A DNA stretch of 64,000 bases from Galeruca laticollis (Eukaryota; Arthropoda; Insecta; Coleoptera; Chrysomelidae): contig OY998177.1 of NCBI GenBank assembly GCA_963921935.1, positions 108,554,067-108,618,066 of the forward strand, in the 5' to 3' direction. The first letter of the stretch is position 1, and every line of letters begins with the position of its first letter. The translations under genes and the position numbers were made by a program. This document shows, piece after piece, positions 23,145 to 36,875 of this stretch. Under the pieces are notes generated by a model. It saw only the letters and a list, made by a program, of their open reading frames with translations. It searched no databases and was not told the DNA's origin.

Positions 23145-23952
23145 ATCACATATGGTTCGTAATATTTCAAAGTTAGTATGTTTAGCAACAAATACAACAA
23201 TTTTTTTAAAACAGAAAGAAATGTAAGTACAAAATTGTTGAACGTATAAACAAAAATATCCCCATTAGAAAAGTCTGGTATATATAAGCTTAAATGTCCA
23301 GAATGTGATGCTGTCTAGGTCAAACCCTTAGAAATTTTGAAATTAGTCACAATGAACACTCGGAAGTATGCAGATAAGAACAAACAGAGAAATGCCATTA
23401 CGCAAAACATATACTTGACACCAAACATTCATTAACACTTAAGAGCGAACTGGAAGTACAACATATTTGTGAGAAGGAGATTTCCTTGAGGCATTAGAAA
23501 TTAGAAAACACTCAAGAGACCCACAATATGAAGTAGTCAATGAATGATTAAGTCTAGGAATTTCTCCACTATTAAACTGTTTTCTCAAGTAATAATTGTA
23601 AAGATCGGCTGATAATAGTTTTCCTTGGTTTCCTAGACCATTGCCCAGTTGTACTGATTTTAAATGGTGAATAGATATCCAGGATGAGATCATATCGTCT
23701 TCTTTTCTCTATTCATATATATTTCGTCTATCACAAAGTAGGCCATTTCTTGGTAAATTATTAAACATCAGGTAGGCATCACATGGAATGAAAAGTCTGT
23801 CATTCTGACGATGATATTTAATGATATCGAACTAATGGTCAACTTTTAATATTTTTTTTCATTATATTGTGGAATTATTTAGGAATAGTTAGTTTCATTT
23901 CTAATAGTAACATGAATAGATTCCACACAGTGAAGGTAGAACCAGTTAATAA
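23145..23952 (+). pseudogene. Penelope-like element, decayed GIY-YIG end
   Basis: Around 23265 the frame reads SGIYKLKCPECDAV, the start of a GIY-YIG endonuclease with its Cys pair; stops and shifts follow at once. Later blocks match the C-terminal coding and non-coding region of the other PLE copies (for example CAATATGAAGTAGTCAATGA near 23523 and the terminal tail near 23925-23952). The hammerhead-like region at 23805-23840 has lost GAAA. The oldest-looking PLE copy in the window. Confidence 0.75.
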
Positions 23953-24375
23953 CCTCTAATTTGTTTTGTAATCATTTCTTTTTAAACCATACTTTGAACA
24001 AGTTTTAAAATAAAAAGTGGCTTTATTGTCCTTCCACACTCCCTTATGGCTTGCGATTAAAAGGAAAAATTGCTAGTTATTGTGATATCATTGCACTTCT
24101 TCAGCACTATGTATATGCTCCATTGTTGTATTCTGAAGGTCTCTAATCTGAACAGAATACGATTTGTTCACAACTTATTTCCTAACAATAAAGTCGCGAA
24201 ATCCGCTTATAACTATAAAGGGAAAGCTCACCTATTTTGTCGCATACCAGTTTATTAGAAAATAATTCATGAATTCATTTCAGATTTGAGACTCTGCTGA
24301 AGAAATGCGAAGATACCGAAAACGAACAACAAGTTATATATTTCACTTTTTAATTGCAAATCAAATGGAATTGTG
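23953..24375. other. Gap before the mariner element
   Basis: No recognised feature. It ends at the TA dinucleotide (24376-24377) that is the likely target duplication of the next element. Confidence 0.3.
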
Positions 24376-24377
24376 TA

Positions 24378-25110
24378 CCGAGTGATCAGTTAAGGGTAGC
24401 GAGCGGCCGTATCTCATAAGATATTGGTCGTATAGATTTAGAAAAAAAAATTCATGATACTAGTCGCCAAGAGAAATTGCTGGAAATTATTTTCGAGTTT
24501 GTCAAACATCCGCTAGAGGGCGTAACAACTAACACTAAGTAGAAAAATGGGATTTTCATAGAATGAAAGTATATCGATGATATTATTTCCATATTTTCTG
24601 ACTATTCACCTACACTTTTTGACTAAAATGTTTTGTTCAATCTATCAAAATAAAGCGGGGGGGGGGTTCAATTGTTTTTTAAACAAACCAAGATTTCTCC
24701 GGTTTCGCTTGACCGATTTTAACAATTTGGGCTCATATGAAAGAGCATAACTTACAATACAAAACGCTTACTTGGTTTTGACTTTCGTCTTCGCCGCTAG
24801 ATGGCGTTAACTGAAATGGAAGCAAATTCTTAGGTTTTTTTCTCAAAAAAAACAAATTTAATGGTATATTCATTTTTACATGTTTCAAAAGAGGATACAT
24901 TCTTCTAAAATTCAATGAAAAAAAATTTATTTTAATCATCTACCTTTTTTTGAACCGTTGATATTGAACAAAATATAATTTTATTACATTAAAAAATGGC
25001 ACGCCACTGACTTTTATCAAAATAAAAATCATTTTCGTAATCACTTATTAGTTGCTAACAAAAAGAACCCCCTGCCTTTTTTTCGTTAGACGAACGGTTT
25101 TGGATTGAAA
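24378..25110 (+). repeat. Left long TIR of the mariner-like element
   Basis: About 730 bp, inverted counterpart of 26480-27202. Moderately diverged from its partner with small indels, so the copy is not very young. Confidence 0.85.
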
Positions 25111-25283
25111 AAATAAGATAGGTTTACATACTGTTTAAACTAACATCGCATTTAAGCGAAGCAGGCTTGATCTATATTAAGAAAGAAAACACCAAATTGT
25201 CAATCACGCTGATATTCATTTTGACAGTTCCTGTTATTAACATCTAATTTAACGTTATGTAAAAAGTGTTTTTACAACAAATC

Positions 25284-26447
25284 ATGCCTTTTACGAATGA
25301 AGAAGCCTTTGATATGTGGAGAATTTATTTTCAATGTTTTGAAAATGCGGCGATTGCTTCTAGGCAGTATGCACTGCGTTATCCCCTCCGAAGACGGCAT
25401 TCGAGAATGGTTTTTCGTCGTTTAGCCTTACGTTTAAGGCAACATGGCCAAGTGCAACCAACTCCAACTTTGAGAAGAAATCGTAGAGTAAGAAGAGAAG
25501 ATAACTTTATAAATGTGTTGGCTTATATTCATGCAGACCCCCATTTAAGCATAAGAGAGATCTCCAGATATTTAGGAATATCCTATGGCTCAGGGCAGAA
25601 TATAATAATGGATTTTAAAATGCATCCGTATCACGTCGTGATTCATCAATCCTTAAATGAGACTGACTTTGAACGTAGGCTCGATTACTGCTACTGGCTT
25701 AGAGATTTCATTAGGGAAAACCGTCATAATGTGTCACAAATATTGTGGACAAATGAAGCATCTTTTTGTAGTAATGGCAGGGTAAATCTTAATAACATCC
25801 ATTACTGGTCGAACAATAATCCACACTGGTTACGTGAATATTATCAGCAGGGTCGATGGAGCGTCAACGTCTGGTGCAGTGTTATTAATGGCGCTATTAT
25901 CGGTCCACACATCTTTAATGGCAATGACATGTATTTGAACTTTTTATTGAACGATTTAGAAAATGTGCCCTTAGAAGAAAGAAGAAACATGTGGTTTCGA
26001 CAAGATGGATGCCCGGCACATTATTCTCGAAATGTGCAAGATTTTTTGAACAGGCATTTTCCTAACCGTTGGATTGGTAGAGGCAGTCTATTTTTCTGGA
26101 CACCACGGTCCCCCGATTTAACCTGCCTTGATTTTTATCTGTGAGGCCGAATAAAGGATTTGGTGTATAAAACTCGACCAACCACTCGAGAAGACATGGT
26201 AGTCCGAATTCAAAACACCATAAATAATATACCAAGAGCGAAAATTGAGGCAGCTGTCAACTTCACCCAGAAAAGATTGGACCAGTGCATTCAAAATAAT
26301 GGACAACATTTTGAACATTCACGACAAAACTATCAATTTATTTTTGACGTTTATTTTTATATTTCTGTGTTCTTGTTTTTAGTGTTATTTCTCCTGCTGT
26401 TGTTGGACAGTTTTATTAAGATATTTTTTTCCAAATATGTAAATTAG
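25284..26447 (+). pseudogene. Mariner-like DDE transposase with catalytic and stop mutations
   Basis: ATG at 25284 (MPFTNEEAFDMW) starts an N-terminal helix-turn-helix region (DPHLSIREISRYLGISYG) followed by the IS630/Tc1/mariner catalytic core. The first catalytic position reads WTNEASF: the expected Asp is Asn (AAT at 25752-25754). The second Asp is in FRQDGCPAHYS and the third in RSPDLTCLDFYL, with 36 residues between them. Directly after, TGA at 26142-26144 replaces the expected Trp codon. The frame then reads on (GRIKDLVYKTRPTTRED and more). Length would be near the family norm of about 340 residues. Both defects make it non-functional. Confidence 0.9.
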
Positions 26448-26479
26448 TATGTTTCGAGATATGGGCGCCCCATGCAAAT

Positions 26480-27202
26480 TATATGATTTTTTTAATCCGA
26501 AACCGTTTGTCTAACGATAAAAAGTCAGAAGATTCTTTTTGTTAGCAACTAATAAGTGATTACGAAAATAATTTTTATTATGATAAAAAGCAGTGGTGTG
26601 CCATTTTTTAATGTGATAAAATTATATTTTCTTCAATATCAACGGTTCAAAAAAAGGTAGATGATTAATTTTTTTAATTAAATTTCAGAAAAATATATCC
26701 TCTCTTAAAATATGTAAAAATGAATATACCATTATATTTTATTTGGAAAAAACTCAAAAATTTGCTACTATTTCATTTAACGCCATCTAGCGTCAAAAAT
26801 TAAAAACCAAGTGAGCGTTTTGTAGTGCAAATTATGCTCTTTCATATGAGCCCAAATTGGTTGGAATCGGTCAAGCGAAACGGGAGAAATCTGGGTTTGT
26901 TTAAAAAAACAATTGAACTTCCCCCCCCCCCGCTTTATTTTGATAGATAGAACAAAGCATTTCAGTCAAAAAGTGTAGGTGAATAGTCAGAAAATATGAA
27001 AATAATATCATCGATATACTTTCATTAGGCAAAATTCTATAAAAAATCCATTTTTCTACTTAGCCTTAGCGGACGTTTGATAAACTCGAAAATAATTTCC
27101 AGCAATTTCTCTTGGCGACTTTTATCATGAATTTTTTTTCTAAATCAATTCGACCAATATCTTATGAGATATGGCCACCGCTACCCTTAATTGATCACCC
27201 GG
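26480..27202 (-). repeat. Right long TIR of the mariner-like element
   Basis: Inverted partner of 24378-25110. It ends ...GGGTGATC-type sequence in reverse orientation just before TA. Confidence 0.85.
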
Positions 27203-27204
27203 TA

Positions 27205-28110
27205 CATCGAGAATAAGACCAACCATATTGGCTAGAATATTCTTTATTTTTTCCCATGGTAAATGGTCAAAATTTTAATACAAATGCTTGTGAAAATAAC
27301 TATCTACAAGAAACAAATTTTTTAAATCTGGACATATTCAAGTTTTTCTTTGAATTTGGTTTTCAAGTCATATTTTATTTTATGCCTTATACAAAAAAAA
27401 TACACTGTTTAAATTAAAAGCAACCAAATATTCTTTCGACATATATCATGTACCTAACAAAGAAAAACATAAAAATAACTAACGATGTGGGACGACAAAC
27501 TGGAATTACCATACTATTGCAGTTTCATCTGAGATGCGAATCTTTAACACGTTTCAAAGAATTACTAAGAAGATATCAGAGACATAACATTCCAGCCTAA
27601 TTGTGATAACTAAGCGCGTTTACTATATGTTTCAAAATTAAGAAAGGCGATTTGGTAAAATATCGTATTACATATTATGCCTGGGATAATAATTTATATA
27701 GTAACTTGCATTTCATATTTCCTCTCTTTAAGATAAGAAGAAGTACCTCATGTCACATATTTTGTACAATTATATTTCGATGTTATGAAAATAGACACGA
27801 TCATAAGCGTACGTTATAGACACATTGAAAAGTTTTTGTATTAATATTCAAATTAGGTGATACAATATATAGGAAGAGGACAACACAATCGAGGTGTGTA
27901 GGGGTGAAATATACAGAGTTACAGGATGCGAACCTGGGCGTTTGATAATTGCTGTGATAGTGGAGCTATGTTGTATCAATGACAAATGTCTTTTTTTGCG
28001 GTATTTTGGCTTTTGTAAGGTAAAATGGAAATATTATAATATATGTCAAGAGAAATAGCTCAAGGTCTACATTGTGTTTCATATAGAGTAATAAGTTGTC
28101 ACATTATCGT
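27205..28110. other. Gap with no recognised gene
   Basis: AT-rich flanking DNA, no motif recognised on either strand. Confidence 0.3.
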
Positions 28111-28111
28111 A

Positions 28112-29020
28112 TTTGTATCGGAAAGAAATTAGAGCGCATATAGAGAAGAAGTAAAAAATAAGCTACAAAAGAGTGAAGAACAAAACAAAATTGATGAGCA
28201 ACGGAAAGAGATTAGTAGAAGCATAATACCTTCAGAAGAGGAAGTGATTGATGCAAAAGATACTAAAGAATGAATGGTTTGATCAAGAATGTAAAATGAA
28301 AATGAAATAGAGAAAAGAAGCCAGACTAAAATGGCTTCAAACTAAGCAACAAGCTAATAATGATAAATATAGGAAAATAAAAGAAGAGTTGATAAAAACA
28401 GAAAGAATAAAATGGTTGAATGAAAGTATGGACATATTAGAGAATGGTAATAAAAATAATGTATAATCGTATCAATCGTATCAAACAGAAAACCAATTAC
28501 ACCGAAAATTGAAGAAAAACAGTGGAATGAATATTTAAAAAAAATTTAAGGGAAGAGGATAGTGAGCATGAAGAAGATGATATTAGTGATAATGAGACAA
28601 TGTTAGAATATGAAGGAAAGCCAGCAGAAGAAGAATGTAACCATATCATTAACAAACTCAAACAAAACAAAGCAGGAGGGAAATACGAAATAATAAATGA
28701 GCTAATTAAATATGGAAAGAGATGACCTAGGGCATAAAATATTTAAAAGCGCGGAGAGAATATGGGAAGCAGAAACAATGTCGAAAGAATGGTCTACTAG
28801 AATGATTATACTAATATGTGTAATAATTATACAAGCATTAGTTTGCTCAACATTAACAACGATAATAAATGAAAGGCTAAAAAAGGTAATGGAATCAGAA
28901 ATAGCGGAATATCAAAAACGTTTTCGATAAGGAAAATCAACAGTAGATGCCATACATACTTTAAGTCAAGTAATTGAGAGATGTTTTGAACCCAATAATG
29001 CAGTCCAAATAATATTCATC
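28112..29020 (+). pseudogene. Non-LTR reverse transcriptase N-terminal remnant
   Basis: Broken frames contain KLKQNKAGGKYEIINELIKY (28645-28715), a decayed copy of the RT KNKAPGxDGI-type block. Then come KEWSTRMII, INERLKKVMESEIAEYQKRFR (with a stop) and KSTVDAIHTLSQVIERCFEP, which are successive RT palm blocks. The order fits an RTE/CR1-type enzyme. It stops at the boundary with the minus-strand PLE near 29020, so the PLE probably inserted into it or truncated it. Confidence 0.75.
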
Positions 29021-29021
29021 A

Positions 29022-29875
29022 GTGTTTTAAATGAAACTCAATGTTTCTAGCTAATTCCACAATATTATGAAAAATGTTGAAAATTCTAAAATATTGACAA
29101 TTGTTTCGATAACTGAATATCATCGTCAGAACAACAGAAGTTACATTTGATTTGAAGCCTACCTGATGTTTAGTCGTTATTTTTGTCAAGACCAAGAAGA
29201 CTTCATATTGTGGGTTTTTTTAGTGTCTTCTAATTTCCAACTCTTCAAGGAAATCCAGCTCTTGTTTCTTATCACAAATATGTAGTACTCCTAGTTCTGT
29301 GTTAGGTGTCAATGAATGATTGGTGTCAAGTAGATGTTTTGCGTAATGGAATTGCTCTGGTTGTTTTAATCCGTATGCTCGTAAGTGTTCACTGTATCGG
29401 ATTTCAAAATGTCTAGGGTTCTGACTCAAATTGATAGCATTACATTCTGGACATTTGAGTTTATATATACCTGATTTCTTTAATGGTGGTATTTTTGTTT
29501 TTACATTTAACAATTTTGTATTTACGTTTTAAAACAAATTGTTGTATTCGTTGCTAAAGATATTATCTTTGAAATATTATTAGAAATATTTCCTGCATAT
29601 GTGATGGTTTTATAAGTTTTTATTTCTTCAGTTTGTTTAGGAAATATTAGTTGTAATGCCACTTTTTCCTCTTTTTTACTAATTAGCTTATTTATCATAT
29701 GTAATAGACTACCGTTGAATGCTGCTATTTGTCTAATTGTATTAATCCCACTATAAAAATTACATTTGTTCATAGGAACTGAAACTGCTCTATGTATCAT
29801 TGAATTATATGGCGCTAGTTTATGTGACATGGGGTGATTGGAACTATATGGAATTTATTTTTATTTTTAATCTAG
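29022..29875 (-). pseudogene. Penelope-like element: RT-linker and GIY-YIG endonuclease
   Basis: Minus-strand PLE, 5'-truncated near 29875. 29830-29522 encodes the region after the reverse transcriptase (MSHKLAPYNSMIHRAVSVPM, then NTIRQIAAFNGSLLHMI). 29513-29220 encodes the endonuclease: KKSGIYKLKCPECNAINL (GIY and Cys pair), FEIRYSEHLRAYGLKQPEQ, HYAKHLLDTNHS (His residues) and ELDFLEELEIRRH. The zinc-finger-like Cys/His set within GIY-YIG is characteristic of PLEs. Downstream (29220-29022) lies the non-coding region with the ribozyme-like motif. The 45-bp terminal tail is absent at its 29022 end. Confidence 0.88.
29081..29140 (-). ncRNA. Hammerhead-ribozyme-like motif (PLE copy 2)
   Basis: On the minus strand CTGACGA (29129-29123), GATA/TATC stem II with extra U, GAAA (29107-29104), ACAATTGT stem III and cleavage triplet GTC (29098-29096). 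The proximal stem I has a G-U pair (GUU/AAU). Same layout as the other copies. Confidence 0.5.
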
Positions 29876-30485
29876 TCTAATAATTTTCAACAAGAGTCAA
29901 AAACGGCCTTTTTTGTTCAACCATTTCTTGTTCCCCGCTCCTTATTTCTTGAAGATTAATAATTGAATCAAAGTAAAGCTTGTACTCTGACCTTTCCATT
30001 GATATAAGTCAATCCCCATATTCCTTTTGCGTTCTAAAATGGTTGTTACAATTATATACGCTCCTGTTCACGCTCCCCCTCCGAGATCCATGATATTGTA
30101 TATAACCTAACCTCGTGTACCCACGCGGCGATAGTTGTCTGCATGTGTTTGTATACAATCTCTGTTTTGGAGTCGTCGGCTTGACCGGATTATTCATATA
30201 CTGATGATATTTTTTCAGTATTTACTTTCAATTAATTATTTAAAATAAAATAAATATCTTTCATTAAATGATTTCAGTTATAAAAAAAAGAAGTGAGAAA
30301 GAAGAAAGAAGTGTCTAAAGTGAGAAGTTTCCACGTTATTCTTGTCTACAAGAAAGAATATTCAAGGATTTTTTTGTTGGAAGCAGAAAATAAGATTTGT
30401 TTTATTGTACCTCAACTTTAAAAACTTGGTGTAATTGTTCAGTTCGGTGTGAAAAACAGTTGGATCGTCTATTTTTAAAATGATG
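29876..30485. other. Gap with no recognised gene
   Basis: Non-coding AT-rich DNA. A short minus-strand frame at 30197-30009 has no recognisable motif. Confidence 0.3.
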
Positions 30486-30489
30486 TGCA

Positions 30490-31075
30490 TCGGAAATGAA
30501 TATAACGGATCATAAGATAATAATTCGCGCTTGTTCGGAAGATTCTCTGGAACTCCAAAATCAGCTAAAACATGCAAATAATCAAATCAATTGTATATTA
30601 GAACGCCAGAAAAGTATTGCAAAAAAATTTCTGAGATCATTCAAGACCCCCAAGGTCCCATTATCAAGGCAAAATTAGAATAAATGACTATTTTTCAAGA
30701 AAATATGAATAAATTAATGAAGCAGCCTCTAAATATTGTTGAAAAAAACTTTGACCGCTTTTTTAAATATTTTTGGCAAACACGAACAGACTTCAAGTCA
30801 CATGGAATTGTAGCTACGGGTTTTCCCATTCCGATGAACTTTGAATCATCGAAAAATATATTCTCGAGATATGAAACAATTCGTCCGCCCGGATACACGT
30901 TGATTCATAGAAAGCGGAATTCCTGCAGGTAGAGCAGCAGCTGAAATGAGGGGACTTTTGAGTGCCATCATCTCGAAAACTAGTGAATTTTCGAAGAGAA
31001 TGATTAGGGCCATTTTTGTAGAGAATGAGCTGATCTTAATTTTTTTGTCTGGACAAAAATTATCTAATTGGCATA
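30490..31075 (+). pseudogene. Unrecognised decayed coding region
   Basis: Successive plus-strand frames look coding but do not match any family I know. 30496-30678 is a Gln/Lys/Asn-rich helix (LQNQLKHANNQINCILERQK). Another frame has IIQDPQGPIIKAKLE before a TAA. 30684-30909 then has NFDRFFKYFWQTRTDFKSHG and GFPIPMNF, then RPPGYTLIH. From about 30910 a different frame continues with GRAAAEMRGLLSAIISK and FSKRMIRAIF until TAG near 31078. At least two frame changes imply a pseudogene of a protein of 200 residues or more. It could be host, viral-derived or transposon-derived; I cannot decide. Confidence 0.4.
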
Positions 31076-31357
31076 TTTAGCCAGATATTAGAGGGAATAC
31101 TGTTTTCCAGGTTTTGGGGCCCATTTTCAGCCCCTTCCGTTACCTTCAACGCGTAAAGGGTTTTCTCATTTTAAAACACCTACGATGACCTACAAATTGA
31201 GCTATGTGGGAACTCATGCCAGATTTATTTACAGGTTTCGATCTTTTCAGTCCTTCATTTACTGGACTATATTTGATTATTGGAAGGTAATGGTTTGCCA
31301 TGCGTTTTCCTTGATTAGTTCCAAAGTTCTGTTACAAGACTATTGTTATTTCTCCAG

Positions 31358-31793
31358 TCCATAAATCTAGGGAGCTCTCCACTTTTAAACTGTCTTCTTA
31401 AGTGATAATTGTAAAGATCAGCAAATATAGTTTTTCTGGTTTTTGTTTACAATTGCACAGTTATACTGATCTCAATTGGAAAAAGATATTCAGGGTATCC
31501 CCATAGGGCTAATAATATCAAAGCTGTTTCTTTTTTCTATTGACATATATTCAGTCAATCACTAGGTAGGTCACTTCTTGGTCTAGCCAAAAATAATTAT
31601 TGAACATCAGGTAGGCATCAAATGAAATGTAACTTCTGTCATTCTGGCGATGATAATATCGAAACAATTGTCAAGTTTCTTTAAATTTTTAACATTTTTT
31701 TCAATACATTGTGGAATGATCTAAAAACAGTAAGTTTCATCTAACACAGTAATATGGTTATATCTCAAGAAGTAAGGGTAGAGACAGTTAATT
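31358..31793 (+). mobile_element. Penelope-like element, 3' fragment with tail
   Basis: Starts within the last codons of the GIY-YIG protein (AAATCTAGGGAGCTCTCCAC) and runs through the 3' non-coding region to the terminal tail (AAGTAAGGGTAGAGACAGTT, about 31767-31786). The ribozyme-like motif at 31644-31672 has CTGGCGA instead of CTGACGA, so it is mutated at an invariant A. Confidence 0.8.
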
Positions 31794-33265
31794 TCTATTT
31801 CCATTGATTCGTATAGGTTTCCTGGTATTCAGTAATGCCAGATCATTGTCTTCCAGTGTATCTAATATTTGCATACGATTATATACGATTGAAGTTAATT
31901 GTTCAACAAGATTTCGAATGTTACTTCAAAAATTTTACCGGATCCGCGTCTTCATTAGAGACAACAAAAAATGTTCAAATAATTGGTGTTTTGTGGAACC
32001 TTTTTTATATACCTACTTAACCAGATCACTTCATGAAAGTTTGAAAAAATTTTATATTTTGTTATTATGGTTTTCTTAAGCTAACACTAAATTGGAAATC
32101 AGAGTAAACATTTTCTCTTATATTTATCATTAGATTACTGTTTTTTATAAGAAAGACATTTATTCAGTTGAAAAATATTCTCGCTTTATCTTTAAAAATT
32201 GTCTACTTTAATATTTAATATTTTTTTTCTATTTTGTTGTCTTGAAAATAAACAAAGTTTTTTTAAGTATATTAAAAAGCACTATCGATAAGCAATCATT
32301 TAGAGAAAAATTGTAATGAACTGACCATATTCTTGAAAGTCGATCTCGGTGAAGATTGAAATCTCTAATAAGGAAAGATAGATTGAATACATGAATATCT
32401 AGTAACTGAAAATTAAAATATGCCTGTAATATAGTCGAATATTGGACAACAAATTCTGAAATAATAATAAAAAAAGCTCCTTTTGATAGGTTCTATCGTT
32501 GTTTATAGGTACTGCAAATTATTTTAAGGTCATCCCACTACTCTTGAAGATCCATATAAGTTTTGACAGTGATTGATTCAACTCATATCTATGTAAACAC
32601 ATTATAATACTTCTTTTATTTGTGATATGATCTACCTCGTCTTAAATTCGAGCCTTAATTGCATTTTTTTACCTGGACCTCAACTTGTGTTCGAATAACG
32701 TTGGATAACACAACAATAATAGACTTAGCTCATCCCCAAATAAATTTTAATTGATTTATGATACTGTGAATATTCGAAATAATTACATAATTGGTATATT
32801 TAGTTGTTCTATGTTGTTCCGTCTTTTTCATATTCTTCTATTCCACACCGACCAAGTTAAAGCATGAATTGTTAAAGATTTTTGTTTATATTGAAGCTTT
32901 TTTCATACGGAATTGTTTGTAACTGTCAATTATAACAAAAAATTCTTATTGTGTCCAACGAACATGATGGGTGAAGTCAACCGAAACAAATGAGTTTCTA
33001 TACTTTTTTGAACTACCTTTTAGTTTGGCTCATAAGTGTCAGGGAAATCAAGTGCGAGACTATGAAAATATGAGCAATATCATTGAAATATTTGAAATTA
33101 AATCTCTTAACAAAATTCTCACCAACTAGGTTACTACAGATTTTTGGAAATATTAATTAGCTATGATATTATGGAAAAAATAGGAAGTCTTCATAGACAT
33201 GCTCAATTAAACCACTTCGTTACGAGAATATAAAGAACACAATTTACTTTTATGTTATGTTAATA
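31794..33265. other. Long gap with no recognised gene
   Basis: About 1.5 kb of AT-rich DNA. A plus-strand frame at 31804-32079 has no recognisable motif. Nothing else is supported. Confidence 0.3.
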
Positions 33266-33266
33266 T

Positions 33267-35310
<2,044 letters not shown>

Positions 35311-36360
35311 AAATTTATTCAATGCTTCAATTATAAAAATTGCATGAGGAATATAATATTTCCAATAATAGAAATTATTCTCAATTGTTAAGAGGGGCCT
35401 CACGTTTTAGGAACCTGAAAACAGTAGGCACCCGTGACTTGCAACAAAATTTGCGATGTATTGGGGATCAGGTATTTTGATTGAGTTCCAAATTGTTATA
35501 AAAAAGATATAAGCCATTAAGTGATGGTGTGATTCCGACAATTTGTGGTCACCAATTTGAACGCCAAAATCTGATCCCCAAAAGGAAGCCTAGAGAATTC
35601 GATTCTGAAAATTTGAAATCTCAAATAATCGTATTTTTTGAGATTTGTTGCACGCAAATTCTTGCACATGAACAACTTTTTTAATTTAGTTCAACGGGTC
35701 CACCGTCTTGATGGATGGCGCTGTATAGAACTTCAATGGGAGATGATAACGGTCAAATGTAGTCATGTTTTTTGTGTCCATAAAAATATTCCTAATTTAT
35801 AGTTTACTAGTATGTATTGTATTTGTAGGTGGTTATAATTAAATAATATGCTGATGCTTAGTAAGTAAATTTATGCTTCGTAAATGCTGTTTATATTTAC
35901 TCCACAACAAGTATTGTGATAAGTATTTCACAAGTGCATTATATTTATTGATCCCCATATCGGGGCCTTTTGGTTCCTCCAAGGAACTGTACACAGCCAC
36001 AGATTCCATCTGCATACATACATCGGCCTCCCGAGTTTGTGAGAAAAACTACTAATAGTATTAATTGCATTTTACTAATTGAACAAAATAGATATTTCGT
36101 ATTCTATTCAAGACGTAATAAGATATGTAATCTTTTATTTTCGAAACGCAGGAATCAAAATGTAATATATTTTTTATCTTCAATTTTTCCAGGTTATGTA
36201 TCGAAATGTTATACTTTGCATTTTCCTCCGGTTTGTAATAAATGGACATACCTGTTCCTCCATTAACTCTTCTCAAGTATTGAAGTAAATTATAGCAAGA
36301 GTGTTTTCTTTTATTGAAAACAGAAACAAATCATTTAGGCAATCTGTTCGTTTAGTATTG
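35311..36360. other. Gap with no recognised gene
   Basis: About 1 kb of AT-rich DNA. Short frames show no family motif. Confidence 0.3.
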
Positions 36361-36364
36361 TAGT

Positions 36365-36875
36365 ATTACAAATTTGAAGTACAGAGTAAGTATAATGATG
36401 GTGCCGAGACGAGAAGACAGATAGTTATCCCGAGAGTAGCAGAGGTACTGAGAAAGTTACACGACTATCCTTCGGGAGGTCATCTGGGAGTGAAGAAAAC
36501 CTTTCAGCGAGTCCGTGAAAGGTTTTATTGGATGAACAGCTCCAACGATGTGAAGGACTGCTGTAAGAAATGTACGACTTGTGCTACGAGTAATGGACCA
36601 CATTGCAAAAGAAAGGTACCTATGAAACATTATAGTGTTGGAAGCCCTTTCGAATGGATGGCTTTATACATCGCTGGACCATTTCCTACGACATAAAATG
36701 ACGGTAAATACATACTGGTAGTAATGGATTATTTCACAAAGTGGGTGGAACTTTATGCTATCCTGAATCAAGAGGCCACAACTGTCGCGGATGTTGTGGT
36801 GCCAATATGCCAATATGGAGTGCCCTTGGAAGTCCACAGCGAACAAGAAAGAAATTTCGAGAGTTAGGTATTCCA
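36365..36875 (+). pseudogene. Ty3/Gypsy integrase fragment
   Basis: The frame reads KYNDGAETRRQIVIP, LRKLHDYPSGGHLGVKKTF and FYWMNSSNDVKDCCKKCTTC. This is the H2C2 zinc-binding domain of a Gypsy integrase (H...H...C-x2-C). The catalytic core then begins. Where a D is expected before AGPFP, the sequence reads LYIAGPFPTT, followed by an in-frame TAA near 36696. YILVVMDYFTKWVELYAI follows, and the second catalytic position reads HSEQERNFES instead of HSDQ. A few residues between ADVVV and GVPLE are missing. The fragment ends at the 3' end of the next element (36880). Confidence 0.85.

Larger units (their letters stand above)
24378..27202 (+). mobile_element. Tc1/mariner-superfamily transposon with ~730-bp TIRs
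   Basis: 2825-bp element bounded by TA at 24376-24377 and 27203-27204. The left starts CCGAGTGATCAGTTAAGGGT. The reverse complement of the right starts CCGGGTGATCAATTAAGGGT. Similarity continues inward for about 730 bp: left to about 25110, right from about 26480. It includes a G-tract (about 24658) mirrored by a C-tract (about 26921) and the inner block GTTAGCAACTAATAAGTGAT with its mirror. One transposase gene lies between. Confidence 0.9.

Noticed and set aside
31804..32079. 91-residue frame as a BEL/Pao fragment
   Set aside because: Only vague resemblance; no catalytic or structural motif could be identified.
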